Part shown: positions 1 to 9,595 of the stretch, piece after piece | Layout of the letters: every line of letters starts with the position of its first letter | How positions within the stretch are numbered: the first letter of the stretch is position 1 | NCBI GenBank assembly: GCA_028281825.1 | Contig: JANQJC010000075.1 | Location: 1 to 41,209, forward strand | Origin: Flavobacteriales bacterium | Lineage (GTDB): Bacteria > Bacteroidota > Bacteroidia > JANQJC01 | Length of the DNA stretch: 41,209 nt | Reading direction: 5' to 3' | Position numbers and translations under genes: made by a program | The notes under the pieces: generated by a model | Seen by the model: the letters and a program-made list of their open reading frames with translations, nothing else | Databases searched by the model: none | What the model was told of the DNA's origin: nothing

Positions 1-180
1 GCCATTCAATTCCAACCTTGGGGGCAAAAAGCCACGCCTGTCACTGGTTAAGTCCAATACAGCCTGTGTATTAGGTGTAAAAGTTGCATCACTGATACCC
101 ACGGTTTGGGCATCCAGCTTTGTAAGCGCAGTAAGTAAAATAAAAACAAGTGTTAAAGAACTTAATAAGAGAGTACGCAT
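1..180 (-). CDS. Secreted tail-fibre-like protein, N-terminal part only (runs off the window)
   Basis: Reading down from an ATG at 180, the first 60 codons are open to the window edge. They encode a signal peptide (MRTLLLSSLTLVFILL..., cleavage near LDAQ-TVG) and then the mature start TVGISDATFTPNTQAVLDL, followed by the SDRRGFLPPRLELNG motif. These are nearly identical to the starts of the three genes upstream (217-3366, 3601-6507, 6533-9595), so this is the fourth member of a tandem paralogue array. It begins 36 nt after the stop of the 217-3366 gene, so the two probably share one transcript. The rest of the protein, including whether it ends in an S74 chaperone domain, is outside the window. 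Confidence 0.85.
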   Translation of the reverse strand, partial: MRTLLLSSLTLVFILLTALTKLDAQTVGISDATFTPNTQAVLDLTSDRRGFLPPRLELNG

Positions 181-216
181 GAATTGATATCTAATTTTCT
201 ATCGTCTATTCTAAAA

Positions 217-3200
217 TTAAAGGTTTGATGATTGGTGATATACTGTTGCACTAATATTAAAATTAGTACCAGTTGGATTAACAAACCAACCTGAAACGGA
301 AAAACCAAGATAATAATTTGAACCACCCGGGTCAAGCCTGATCACTACATAACCATCACTGCTCTTGTATTGAGATATACTCACCCCGTTGGAGTGATTA
401 ACATTTTGCATGTTGATAAGACTACCATTGGTATAGGCATAACCCACAGCCTCAGAATTAATTGCCCTACTCATTCCATAATTATAACCTTCTACTAAGA
501 AACGATACATAATAGCCGTGAAAGTGATATTGGTTTTAATATGAATAGGCACATTAGTATTGCTGGTTGTATTCCAGGTAAGAAAGTCACGCTTCACTTT
601 ACCATTTTGGCTCACAATAGCACCATCCACGTGCAGTTTCTCTGTTGGGCTAGTAGTTCCAATAGCCACATTACCATAATGGTCTATCGTCATCCTGTTT
701 TGCATACCTGATGCATAGCTTGGAGTAGTGAAGAAATGTATCTTAGTACCATAAGAACCCGAACCTTGGAATAAGATACCACCTTGGGTACCGCTTGAGG
801 TAGCTGAAGTAGTAATACCTACATAACCGTCATTTCCAGCATTTTGGTCAAGGTGTACACCACCATAGCCGCTCAATCCGGTCATTCCACCTGATGATGT
901 ATGGGCCAATTGCAACTTAGTACTTAGGCTTGTTGAGCCAATACCTACATTACCGTTCAAATCTATAAGCATCTGGTCAACAGAACCATTTGAACCTAGG
1001 CTTAGCATGTAACCTGAGAAACCATTCATATAAAAGCGATTACCACCGCCCCAGGTTATCCTACCCACATTATCGGATGAGCCAAAAGAAAGCCAATCTC
1101 TCATCCTTGATGGCCCATTAACATCAAGCAAGCGTTGTGGCCCTGCAAGGCCAATACCTACATTACCATTTTCCAATACCGTCATCAAGGCATTTCCACC
1201 CGTTGGCCCTGTGGCATTCTCCCTGATGCTAAAAGGTGTGCTGGTACCATTACCATTGGCATCAATATTTATGCTTATCCCCTCAGGGGCATTAAGTGAT
1301 AGGCTGTAATTACCATCTCCAAACAAACCAAGGTCTGTCCTGTTATTGTAGCTTAAGTAATTTGATAAACCTGCCAAATCAGCATTACCATTCACCTGTA
1401 ATTTTTGAGCTGGTGCAGTGGAACCTATACCTAGGTTGCCGTTACTGGTTAGTGTCATACCATGTGCATTGCTGCCTACATAAAAATCAAGTCCCGAACC
1501 ATGGGTCAGTAAGCGCGCATTACTAGCATCATCCAATGGGCTCAACCACACGTAGTCACTATTATCATTATTCTGTATTTGTAAGGCAGATGTCCATGCT
1601 CCAGGATATGAGCCATGATTAATCTGCGCTTGACCATCACTCAACACAGTAAGTGTCCTGCTGTTTGAGCTTGAACCATTGGTCCCGATAATTTGCCCAC
1701 CGCCTGATACATGAAACTTGGCGGCAGGAGAAGTACCACCTACACCTGCATTACCACTCACCCAGAAGTTGGCGCTCTGCGATGAGCTGATTTGGTTTTG
1801 CACATAACTACCACTGCCTGTTGGCAAAGTTGTTACATTAGGCACAGTAGTAACATAGTCATAACCCGACAACGAAGTTAACTGAGTAATAATCCACCCA
1901 TCAGCATAAGCCTCATTAATACTGCTATGCCCTTGCATAAAAGAAGTTACATTCAACTTTGGGTAAGGATAGGTACTTCCCTCACTACCCAAAATAATAG
2001 CAAGTGTATTTGTACTGGTATTCCTGGCATATCTTACTTGAAGGTCTTTACCACCCACATTCACATAACCTATATTATAAAAGGTATTGTTGTTATAAAT
2101 ATAACCACCCATGGTGCACTCAAAAGGGGAAGATGAATCATAAAAGAAACCTTCCACTTTCACCCTAAACATGCAAGAGCTATTCCAAGGTTGAGTGGTA
2201 TTAATAATAAATGCACCAGGTGCCGCATTGCTACCAGAATTGAAAGAAGCGAGGTTTCTATACACCCTCCATGTAGAAGTACCCTCCACCATCATGTTGT
2301 CATCCAGCTTTATGTTTCCATTTACTTGCAGCCTTTGTGAAGCTGAAGTTGTTCCTAAACCAGTATTACCCTCTACTAAAAGCCCATTGGCAGGCACTGC
2401 TTGCCCATCATAACTTGAACCAATGGTAGTACCACCATCAATATGTAGTTTTTTACCACTCACATTGGCACCACCACCACCAATAGCAAAGGTTTGGTTA
2501 CCCCCATTATACCAAATATAGCTGGTGTTGGATGCATCAGAGAAACCAATACCACTCCAGGTATCAGTACCTTTTAAGTACAATGGAGCATCGCTGGTAC
2601 TCTCTATATAAACCTGGTCTGAGCCAGCCCTCACATCCAACTTATAAGCAGGGTTGCTAGTTCCCATACCTATATTGCCATTATGCTGCAAGCTAAATAA
2701 TGATGAAGCTGCAGTAACAGCGCCATATCTTAAATCAAGAAATGCACTACTGACATCGTCCCTGGCAACAAAATTAAAAGGCCCTCCAGTATGTCCATAA
2801 GGCTGCAATGCCAACCTGTAAGCCTCGCCTACCGTGCCTGCTGCATCCACCTGCTCACCCACGTGTAATTCTGCATCACCATCGGTATCAACCAAAAGCC
2901 CTCCATTCTCATTGTAAATAGTAGTAGTTCCCGCAACGGATAGTTTTGAGCTGGTAGTAGAAGTACCTACTCCCACATTAGTTCCATCATCAAAAAGTTG
3001 ACTGTTTCCAATAGTTGTTCCATCGGGTGTCCATTTTGAGATATAGTTCAGCGTACCTGAACCATAAACAACATTCGAACCAGTCGCAACCTGAGTCCAG
3101 GCGCTTCCTGTCCAGTAATACAAGCCATCAGGGCCAATAGCACCACCTGAATTGTATACCATCAATCCAGCAGGCTTTGTACCGCTAATAGGTAAATCAT

Positions 3201-3366
3201 TGCCATTCAGCTCCAACCTAGGTGGCAAGAAACCGCGCCTGTCACTTGATAAATCAAGCACTGCTTGTGAATTTGGAGTAAAGGTAGCATCACTGATACC
3301 TACTGTTTGTGTAAAGCCTTCAGCAGCTAAAAAAACTACTATTAATAAGAGTATCAGTTTTTTCAT
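217..3366 (-). CDS. Secreted tail-fibre-like repeat protein without S74 domain (array member)
   Basis: About 1049 residues. An ATG 15 nt upstream (3381) is also in frame, but 3366 gives a clean signal peptide (MKKLILLLIVVFLAAEGFTQ). Mature start is TVGISDATFTPNSQAVLDLS, then RRGFLPPRLELNG and a 'GLYYWTGSAWTQ' motif (to about residue 90). The body is a string of short units with the signature N(V/L)G(I/V)G(T/S)..PAxKLxVxG, as in Bacteroidota fibre proteins. Two regions resemble each other: about residues 358-509 (MFRVKVEGFFYDSS..., GGYIYNNN) and the C-terminal 125 residues (MYRFLVEGYNYGMS..., VGYAYTNG), a duplicated beta-rich domain. Unlike the two paralogues upstream it lacks an S74 chaperone end. 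A surface or released adhesin is inferred; the ligand is unknown. Confidence 0.85.
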   Translation of the reverse strand: MKKLILLLIVVFLAAEGFTQTVGISDATFTPNSQAVLDLSSDRRGFLPPRLELNGNDLPISGTKPAGLMVYNSGGAIGPDGLYYWTGSAWTQVATGSNVVYGSGTLNYISKWTPDGTTIGNSQLFDDGTNVGVGTSTTSSKLSVAGTTTIYNENGGLLVDTDGDAELHVGEQVDAAGTVGEAYRLALQPYGHTGGPFNFVARDDVSSAFLDLRYGAVTAASSLFSLQHNGNIGMGTSNPAYKLDVRAGSDQVYIESTSDAPLYLKGTDTWSGIGFSDASNTSYIWYNGGNQTFAIGGGGANVSGKKLHIDGGTTIGSSYDGQAVPANGLLVEGNTGLGTTSASQRLQVNGNIKLDDNMMVEGTSTWRVYRNLASFNSGSNAAPGAFIINTTQPWNSSCMFRVKVEGFFYDSSSPFECTMGGYIYNNNTFYNIGYVNVGGKDLQVRYARNTSTNTLAIILGSEGSTYPYPKLNVTSFMQGHSSINEAYADGWIITQLTSLSGYDYVTTVPNVTTLPTGSGSYVQNQISSSQSANFWVSGNAGVGGTSPAAKFHVSGGGQIIGTNGSSSNSRTLTVLSDGQAQINHGSYPGAWTSALQIQNNDNSDYVWLSPLDDASNARLLTHGSGLDFYVGSNAHGMTLTSNGNLGIGSTAPAQKLQVNGNADLAGLSNYLSYNNRTDLGLFGDGNYSLSLNAPEGISINIDANGNGTSTPFSIRENATGPTGGNALMTVLENGNVGIGLAGPQRLLDVNGPSRMRDWLSFGSSDNVGRITWGGGNRFYMNGFSGYMLSLGSNGSVDQMLIDLNGNVGIGSTSLSTKLQLAHTSSGGMTGLSGYGGVHLDQNAGNDGYVGITTSATSSGTQGGILFQGSGSYGTKIHFFTTPSYASGMQNRMTIDHYGNVAIGTTSPTEKLHVDGAIVSQNGKVKRDFLTWNTTSNTNVPIHIKTNITFTAIMYRFLVEGYNYGMSRAINSEAVGYAYTNGSLINMQNVNHSNGVSISQYKSSDGYVVIRLDPGGSNYYLGFSVSGWFVNPTGTNFNISATVYHQSSNL

Positions 3367-3432
3367 ATCGATTAACTTCAAATATCTTTAGACGACTATC
3401 CACAAAATAAAGACATATATCTTTAATATGTA

Positions 3433-3461
3433 GATAAAATTCGACTAACGCAAAGTTAATA
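3433..3461 (-). promoter_or_regulatory. Promoter of the 217-3366 operon (TAACTTTG, shared 29-nt block)
   Basis: On the minus strand 3458-3451 reads TAACTTTG, a match to the Bacteroidota -7 element TAnnTTTG. It lies 85 nt upstream of the ATG at 3366. The surrounding 29 nt match the block at 9664-9692 ahead of the other array operon at 27 of 29 positions, including the 16-mer TTCGACTAACGCAAAG (plus-strand sense). A -33 TTTG at the usual 19-nt spacing is absent; the nearest lies 25 nt away in both copies. Confidence 0.6.
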
Positions 3462-3600
3462 ATCGTTTTTCAGCTATTTACGCCAAAATTAAACTGTTTT
3501 TAATTTCCCAAGATGGAAATTATCAAACAACTAGCTGAAAAACAGCAATATATGTGTGAGAAAATTAATTTCCTAATACGGTATACCAGAGTGTTAATGC

Positions 3601-6507
3601 TTATTTACTCTCCACTTTACGCTTTAGTTCCTCCAGTTCTTTTCTTAGGTTCTTTATTTCGGTATTTTCTTGCTTCAATTCGTCTATTTCTTCCTGCTGC
3701 TCTTGTATAGCCCTTATTAACAATACAGACAACAATGGATACTTCACTCCCTCAATCTCCCCATTGTCATCTTTTATCACCATCTCAGGATAATATTGAT
3801 TTAACTCTTCAGCTATCAGTCCCCAACCCCTGTTTCCAGGCGTACCTGTGTTTTCATTATCAATAAAAGTCACTGGGCGTAGCTTACGGATGAATGACAT
3901 ATCCGGCTCGTAGTTCTCAACGTTATCCTTATACTTGATACTTGATGCGTTTCTGTATAAAGTACCATCAGTACCTACTACCACCCAGGTACTAAGGCTC
4001 GAAGTATTATTGTAGATACGAGGGGCAACTATATCACCATTGTTCTTCACCGTAAAGTGAGCATAGGTGGTTTGAGCTGTGCTCTCGTCATGCGCACTCA
4101 CACCGCTTTTTCTACCAATAATATACCTGTCTGATGCGGCATATGGGGTACCTGCATACCACTCAGTGTTACCACCATCATCATGCATAAAAACACCCAA
4201 ACCACGGTAGTGAGTGGAGTTGGTAGCCTCTAATATCACACCTGCATTGGTATATCCAGTGGCGCCACCCCTCAACCTAAGACTTGAAGTACCAGTACTA
4301 TGCACATCCAGTTCATAAGATTGACTGGTAGTGCCAATACCAACACTACCTGCAAAATAGGCACTACCATTACCCCGCAAATAACTAGTCCATGCTGAAC
4401 CATTATAAACGGCAAACCCATATGTTGCACTATTAGCAACATTCACTCTCATACCATAATCATAACCTGTTTTATCACTGATAACACCCCAATCAGAATT
4501 GCTTCTATCTGATACCATCAATACAGCATCAGTATTACCTATAGTGTATGGATTAGAACTTCTATAGAATACTACAGAACCATTGGTTACTCCTCCAGCA
4601 ATCAAAGAACCAGCTACATCCAACTTAGCATTCAAGTTACTGTTACCAATACCCATGTTCCCGTTCAAACCCATATTAAACCATGAGCCACCGCCACTAA
4701 AATCATTATAGAAAAAAACATCACCAGAATTATTCTGGTAAATCTGCAAACCACCACCCGTAGCCGAGAGATTCCTCATAATAAAGCCCCACGGGCTTGA
4801 ATTGTCTGTGTTAATAGTAAGCGCAGTAGTTGTTCCTGCATCAATAAATAGCTTTGATGACGATGATGTTGAACCTAAGGCCATATTACCACTGTTAATG
4901 TATGAAGTACCTCCATTGGCATCCAACATAATATTATTAGTGCCCGATGGATTAGTAAAGGCATATCTCCCAGTATTTGTATTCCTGAAGCGAGTATATC
5001 CATTAGTTGCATCCTCATTAAAAATATAGGTAGAAGAGCCGGGCCCAGCAATATTGATACCTGATGTCCAGGCCAATGAACCATTCTGGTCAAATCGGGC
5101 AGTCAAGCCACCACCCAATACATCCAAATTATAAGCAGTGGTACTGGTACCAATACCCACATTACCATTTACAAAAAGCCTTCCCGTTGATGAACCAGGT
5201 GAGGCATAACCAATACCCACTTTATTTTGGTCAATAAACAAACCATCAGTCGGCATGGCGGTAGCTTGGTCTCCATTATATCCTGTGGCTAACACTATTT
5301 GTCCATTAGCATTTTCATGCCATATCCTCATTTCAGCATCACCATTATCATACACTCGTATACCACTGTTCCAGGCATTGGGCTGCCCAAACACAAGGTT
5401 TGACCTATATACATTGGCAGGGTCACCAATCCGAATACCGCTGGCTGAATAAACATCCAACTTATAGCCTGGGGTAGTCGAACTCATACCTACATTACCA
5501 TTGTCGTCAATAGCCATTGCAGTGTTGGTAAGCCCTGTTGCATAAGTAGTTGATGTACCAAACAACATAGTGGAACCCGCAGCCGTAGTATTCAAAAAGA
5601 TACCTGCTTTTGGCTTAGTAGGATTCTCATTATCCGTATTCCAAAACACCCCTGGCTGGTAATTTCCACTACCAAAACTGCCTGTAAGCAACAAACCATG
5701 CTTATCAGTAATCGTTTGAGTATAATCTGTCAGTGTAGAACTATTACTTCCAGCCTTCACTGTAAGCTTAGTGCCCGTGCTAGTAGTATTGATACCCACG
5801 TTACCATCAGGGTTAATAGTCATTCGAAGCTGGCCAGTATTATTAGTTTCTGTATAGGTCGGTGCTGTATAGAAATTAAGCCTTGTCGCATCGGGTCTAT
5901 TCCAGTTGCCACCTCCAAAATATCCTATCCTGTCTGTACCATTGTCCCAAGTACCTAAAGCCATAAAAGGAAGGGTTGAATGATCTTTTCTCATCCCTGT
6001 AATAATACCCCCGTTGTTAGCTAGGTTAGTAATACTGCTTGATAGGGTTATATTATTCCAGTCACTACCCGAAACTATATGCAGCTTTGATGCTGGCGCA
6101 GTGGTACCAAAACCAATATTAGTGCCATCATCATAAATCACACTATTGCCAATAGCAGTGCCATCAGGCGTAAATTTAGGCACATAATTAAGCGTTCCTG
6201 AGCCTTCAATGGTATTAGCATCGGTAGTTATTTGCGTCCATGCACTACCTGTCCAGTAATACAAGCCATCTGGGCCTATCGCACCACCTGAGTTGAATAC
6301 CATCAACCCTGCAGGCTTGGTTCCTGATATGGGTAAGTCATCACCATTAAGCTCCAATCTCGGGGGCAAGAAACCACGCCTATCGCTGGTCAAGTCAAGT
6401 ACAGCCTGAGTATTAGGAGTAAATGTCGCATCACTGATGCCTACTGTTTGCGCATATCCTTCGATAATTGCAAAGCAGGTAAAAAGCAAAATTCCAATTC
6501 TCTTCAT
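3601..6507 (-). CDS. Secreted tail-fibre-like protein with C-terminal peptidase S74 chaperone domain
   Basis: 968 residues. Signal peptide MKRIGILLFTCFAIIEGYAQ, then the array's common start TVGISDATFTPNTQAVLDLT and RRGFLPPRLELNG. The middle is made of repeated G(I/F)GTTxPxxKLxV units. From about residue 856 comes an intramolecular chaperone domain of the S74 type: SSIKYKDNVENY..LRPVTF, GLIAEELNQYYPEMV, YPLLSVLLIRAIQEQQ, ending in a coiled coil. In the S74 family this domain helps a homotrimeric beta-helix fold and then cuts itself off at a Ser with a nearby Lys; both fit here (SSIKYK against the usual SDxRxK). The gene starts 25 nt after the stop of 6533-9595 and has no promoter of its own, so the two form an operon. 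Codons at 5510-5769 are shared with the upstream gene at a different protein position. Confidence 0.9.
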   Translation of the reverse strand: MKRIGILLFTCFAIIEGYAQTVGISDATFTPNTQAVLDLTSDRRGFLPPRLELNGDDLPISGTKPAGLMVFNSGGAIGPDGLYYWTGSAWTQITTDANTIEGSGTLNYVPKFTPDGTAIGNSVIYDDGTNIGFGTTAPASKLHIVSGSDWNNITLSSSITNLANNGGIITGMRKDHSTLPFMALGTWDNGTDRIGYFGGGNWNRPDATRLNFYTAPTYTETNNTGQLRMTINPDGNVGINTTSTGTKLTVKAGSNSSTLTDYTQTITDKHGLLLTGSFGSGNYQPGVFWNTDNENPTKPKAGIFLNTTAAGSTMLFGTSTTYATGLTNTAMAIDDNGNVGMSSTTPGYKLDVYSASGIRIGDPANVYRSNLVFGQPNAWNSGIRVYDNGDAEMRIWHENANGQIVLATGYNGDQATAMPTDGLFIDQNKVGIGYASPGSSTGRLFVNGNVGIGTSTTAYNLDVLGGGLTARFDQNGSLAWTSGINIAGPGSSTYIFNEDATNGYTRFRNTNTGRYAFTNPSGTNNIMLDANGGTSYINSGNMALGSTSSSSKLFIDAGTTTALTINTDNSSPWGFIMRNLSATGGGLQIYQNNSGDVFFYNDFSGGGSWFNMGLNGNMGIGNSNLNAKLDVAGSLIAGGVTNGSVVFYRSSNPYTIGNTDAVLMVSDRSNSDWGVISDKTGYDYGMRVNVANSATYGFAVYNGSAWTSYLRGNGSAYFAGSVGIGTTSQSYELDVHSTGTSSLRLRGGATGYTNAGVILEATNSTHYRGLGVFMHDDGGNTEWYAGTPYAASDRYIIGRKSGVSAHDESTAQTTYAHFTVKNNGDIVAPRIYNNTSSLSTWVVVGTDGTLYRNASSIKYKDNVENYEPDMSFIRKLRPVTFIDNENTGTPGNRGWGLIAEELNQYYPEMVIKDDNGEIEGVKYPLLSVLLIRAIQEQQEEIDELKQENTEIKNLRKELEELKRKVESK
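5510..5769. repeat. Coding module shared with 8919-9178 (copy in the 3601-6507 gene)
   Basis: This 260-nt stretch aligns without gaps to 8919-9178 in the neighbouring paralogue and is nearly identical by eye. It encodes the same segment (DKHGLLLTGSFGSGNYQPGV ... AGSTMLFGTSTTYATGLTNT). In this gene the module sits at about residues 247-332, in the other at about 140-225, so it has moved relative to its flanks. Such blocks arise by recombination between paralogues. Confidence 0.8.
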
Positions 6508-6532
6508 GATTATTAGATTCTAATTCAATAGC

Positions 6533-9500
6533 TTATTTCTGTTGGTCTTTCAGCTTCTCAACTTCCCTTTCAAGCATTTCTATTTGAGCTTGCTGCTCTT
6601 GTAAGGCTTTCACAAGCACTGAGCCTAGTTTGGAGTAATCTACACTCCACAAGTCACCCTCCTCATCGGCTGGTTTATTGACCATTTCAGGTATTATTTC
6701 GTAAGCTTCTTGAGCAAGCAAACCAAATGTGTTTGAACCCTCTTTTGATAGTTGCAAACTACCATCTTTAAACTCGGAATTGTGATGGTAATAACTCACA
6801 GGCCTCAGCTTCATTACGGCATCCAACCCATAGTTCAGTTCTGCCACGTTTGTCTTTAGCCGTTTATCTGAATAAGTAGCATAGTTATAGGCTCTCACCC
6901 ACCCTTCTGATACTGAACTATTATTGGGCAACTCTAGTTTATAGGCAGGGCTCATACTACCAATACCTACTCTACCCAAACCTGTGATAACCATATTCTG
7001 ATTACCGCTCAAACCGCCATCTTTAAAGCATATAGCCTCACCGCCTGAAGTAGCAACTATAAGCCCAGCAGCACTTGCGCCAGCGCCACCATACTCACTA
7101 CCTTCCACGGCTTGTATATAACCACGTGTATTGTTTGAGCCAGTACCATATATTGAACCAGCATCACCGCTTATATACACATTACCACCTTGTACATGCA
7201 ATTTCTGACTTGGAGCCACAGTACCCATACCTACATGTCCACTTGACGGTATTGAAATAGCTTCAACACTGGAAGTAATCACGTTACTGGCATTCCTGCT
7301 ATTGAAATCAATAGCAATACGTGGCGAACCACCTGAGTTTGATTTCATTGCAAAACGGCTTTGCCACAAAGCATAGTCGCTTGAGTTTTGCGCTAAGATT
7401 GAGATACCAGCATCCTGGTTATTACTATACAAATTACCCCAAACATCCACATCATCATAAACAGCCCCTGGTGTACCATAAGTTCCATGCTGCGTTTGCA
7501 CTACAAGGCTTCCATTCACATGTGCTTTACCTATTGGGTCTGTCACACCAATACCAACAACACCACTAGCCTGTATTCTCATTCTCTCGGCATTGGTAGT
7601 AGCAAATTGTATCGGTGTATTATCTGTATTCCAAATTTCATAGCCACTACCTGCTACCCAACCCATGTGTCCTCTATTTCCATTTGAGCCATACAACTGC
7701 AACTTAGCGTCCGTTACACTGCTTATCCTAATGTCTGTTGAGGCAACCTCTAGTTTAGCTGCTGGGGCCGATGTGCCAATCCCCATGTTGGTAGTGTTTG
7801 GGTTAATAGCTGCCAAAATATTGCCCGAAGCATCTTCCCAATGGAACAAGTCTCCATTGCTACTTACTTTAAACAGCATACCAGTTCCATCATGCGCTAC
7901 GGTTGAGTATCTGCCATTTCCACTATTCTGCAACCTTATATATCCATCTTCGTTTCCAGCGCTGGTAATATGTAGCTTAGCATTCGCTGTGCTTGAACCC
8001 ACACCTACATTACCACCCTGGTCAGCCATAATGATAGTTCCGTAAGTGGTCGCTGGTGAAGTAGGTGTGCCTGGTCTTAGGTAAAGGTGACCACCCCTGC
8101 GGGCGGCATTATTATCCGAAGGACCACCAGTCAGTATCAATTCACGCCCATTACCGCCATTGATAACCGATGCTCCAGAGTAAGGGGCAATGGTATATGA
8201 ACCAATTCCATTATCAACACCCACTGCCCCAAGCGTGATATCACCGGTAACTACCAGCTTTGAACCCGGAGTAGATGTTCCTATACCCACATTGCCGCTC
8301 ACAGTCGAATATTGATTACTACCACTCACGGTCCAGTCACCATCAGATACGGTAGTTGGGTCAGTCCACGTCATTGCACCATTAGCATCTGAAACTGGTA
8401 TGTAACCAGCAGCAGCACCACTGCGCATTCTTATCTTTCCGCTCACATCTAATTGCTCCGTAGAATTGTTATTACCTATCCCAACATATCCATTGGTTGA
8501 GTGAACAAATATCCTCTCAGTACCACTGGTGATGATGGAAACACCATCAGAAGCTAAAGTACCAAACTCAGTATCAGCACCATTGTATCTCCATATTGCT
8601 AAGGAAGAAGGTGTTCCTGCACGTCCCACCGCCACACCACTATTAGTAGCGTGATACACATGCAGTTTAGTTGAAGTGGCATCGGTACCTATCCCTACTG
8701 TACCACCATTCACCACTGTAAGGCCACGGGCAGCCTGTCCGCTATCATCACTAATCAATATATTACCATTACCAATAGATGGCCTTAAATTCACACGGCT
8801 ACTTCCCTGACTGAGTACGTGAAGCCCACCATTGCTATTACCTATCCTTGCATCACCTACCACATCCAATGAGGTTCCTGGTGATGTTGACCCAATTCCG
8901 ATATTGCCCAAATCATTGATAGCCATCGCAGTATTGGTAAGCCCTGTTGCATATGTAGTTGATGTACCAAACAACATGGTGGAACCCGCAGCCGTTGTAT
9001 TTAAAAAGATACCTGCTTTAGGTTTATTGGCATTCTCATTATCCGTATTCCAAAACACACCCGGTTGGTAATTTCCACTACCAAAGCTACCCGTAAGCAA
9101 CAAACCATGTTTATCGCTCAAAGCTTGGGTATAATCTGTAAGGGTTGTTGTGCTACTTCCAGCCTTCACTGTTAGCTTGGCGCTATTGGAGGTAGTACCA
9201 ATACCTACATTGCCGTCATCATAAATAGTACTATTACCTACAGTAATGCCATCCGGTGTAAATTTAGGCACATAATTAAGCGTTCCTGAACCACCTATAG
9301 AAGAAGCATCAGTAGTTATTTGGGTCCATGCACTACCTGTCCAGTAATACAAGCCATCTGGGCCTATCGCACCACCCGAGTTAAATACCATCAACCCCGC
9401 CGGCTTGGTTCCTGATATGGGTAAGTCATCACCATTGAGCTCCAATCTCGGGGGCAAGAAACCACGCCTATCGCTGGTCAAGTCAAGTACAGCCTGAGTA

Positions 9501-9595
9501 TTAGGAGTAAATGTCGCATCGCTTATACCCACAGTTTGGGCAGTAACTTGTTGAATTGCAATTACAACAAGAGACAAAAGGATAAAACGCTTCAT
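6533..9595 (-). CDS. Secreted tail-fibre-like protein with C-terminal peptidase S74 chaperone domain (first gene of operon)
   Basis: 1020 residues. Signal peptide MKRFILLSLVVIAIQQVTAQ, then TVGISDATFTPNTQAVLDLT and RRGFLPPRLELNGDDLPISG, almost identical to the next gene down to codon level. The body has many GIGTxxPxxKLxV units. The C-terminus from about residue 907 is a canonical S74 domain: YSDKRLKTNVAELNYGLD, LRPVSYYHH, FGLLAQEAYEIIPEMV, YSKLGSVLVKALQEQQAQ and a terminal coiled coil. The Ser of SDKRLK is the expected self-cleavage site. A trimeric released or surface-bound fibre is the family expectation; export is inferred from the signal peptide. No T9SS sorting domain is seen, so how it crosses the outer membrane is open. 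Promoter at 9664-9692. Confidence 0.9.
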   Translation of the reverse strand: MKRFILLSLVVIAIQQVTAQTVGISDATFTPNTQAVLDLTSDRRGFLPPRLELNGDDLPISGTKPAGLMVFNSGGAIGPDGLYYWTGSAWTQITTDASSIGGSGTLNYVPKFTPDGITVGNSTIYDDGNVGIGTTSNSAKLTVKAGSSTTTLTDYTQALSDKHGLLLTGSFGSGNYQPGVFWNTDNENANKPKAGIFLNTTAAGSTMLFGTSTTYATGLTNTAMAINDLGNIGIGSTSPGTSLDVVGDARIGNSNGGLHVLSQGSSRVNLRPSIGNGNILISDDSGQAARGLTVVNGGTVGIGTDATSTKLHVYHATNSGVAVGRAGTPSSLAIWRYNGADTEFGTLASDGVSIITSGTERIFVHSTNGYVGIGNNNSTEQLDVSGKIRMRSGAAAGYIPVSDANGAMTWTDPTTVSDGDWTVSGSNQYSTVSGNVGIGTSTPGSKLVVTGDITLGAVGVDNGIGSYTIAPYSGASVINGGNGRELILTGGPSDNNAARRGGHLYLRPGTPTSPATTYGTIIMADQGGNVGVGSSTANAKLHITSAGNEDGYIRLQNSGNGRYSTVAHDGTGMLFKVSSNGDLFHWEDASGNILAAINPNTTNMGIGTSAPAAKLEVASTDIRISSVTDAKLQLYGSNGNRGHMGWVAGSGYEIWNTDNTPIQFATTNAERMRIQASGVVGIGVTDPIGKAHVNGSLVVQTQHGTYGTPGAVYDDVDVWGNLYSNNQDAGISILAQNSSDYALWQSRFAMKSNSGGSPRIAIDFNSRNASNVITSSVEAISIPSSGHVGMGTVAPSQKLHVQGGNVYISGDAGSIYGTGSNNTRGYIQAVEGSEYGGAGASAAGLIVATSGGEAICFKDGGLSGNQNMVITGLGRVGIGSMSPAYKLELPNNSSVSEGWVRAYNYATYSDKRLKTNVAELNYGLDAVMKLRPVSYYHHNSEFKDGSLQLSKEGSNTFGLLAQEAYEIIPEMVNKPADEEGDLWSVDYSKLGSVLVKALQEQQAQIEMLEREVEKLKDQQK
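8919..9178. repeat. Coding module shared with 5510-5769 (copy in the 6533-9595 gene)
   Basis: Gap-free counterpart of the module at 5510-5769. Differences are scattered and mostly silent, for example in the third position of codons in the FGSGNYQPGVFWNTDNEN segment. A second near-identical stretch of roughly 290 nt lies at the 5' ends of both genes (about 6160-6455 and 9246-9541). Confidence 0.8.

Noticed and set aside
3502-3521. AATTTCC/GGAAATT hairpin downstream of the 3601-6507 gene
   Set aside because: A 7-bp AT-rich stem without a following T-run on the minus strand; not enough for a terminator call.
7665-8045. Plus-strand ORF of 126 codons opposite the fibre gene, and similar plus-strand frames along 1-9595 and 21787-25527
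   Set aside because: They lie wholly inside well-supported minus-strand genes with repetitive codons, lack signal or family motifs and read as low-complexity translations.
1-9595. The S74 fibre array as a prophage tail region
   Set aside because: Every member has a Sec signal peptide, promoters are host type, and no other phage genes lie around it. S74 domains are common in exported bacterial fibres.
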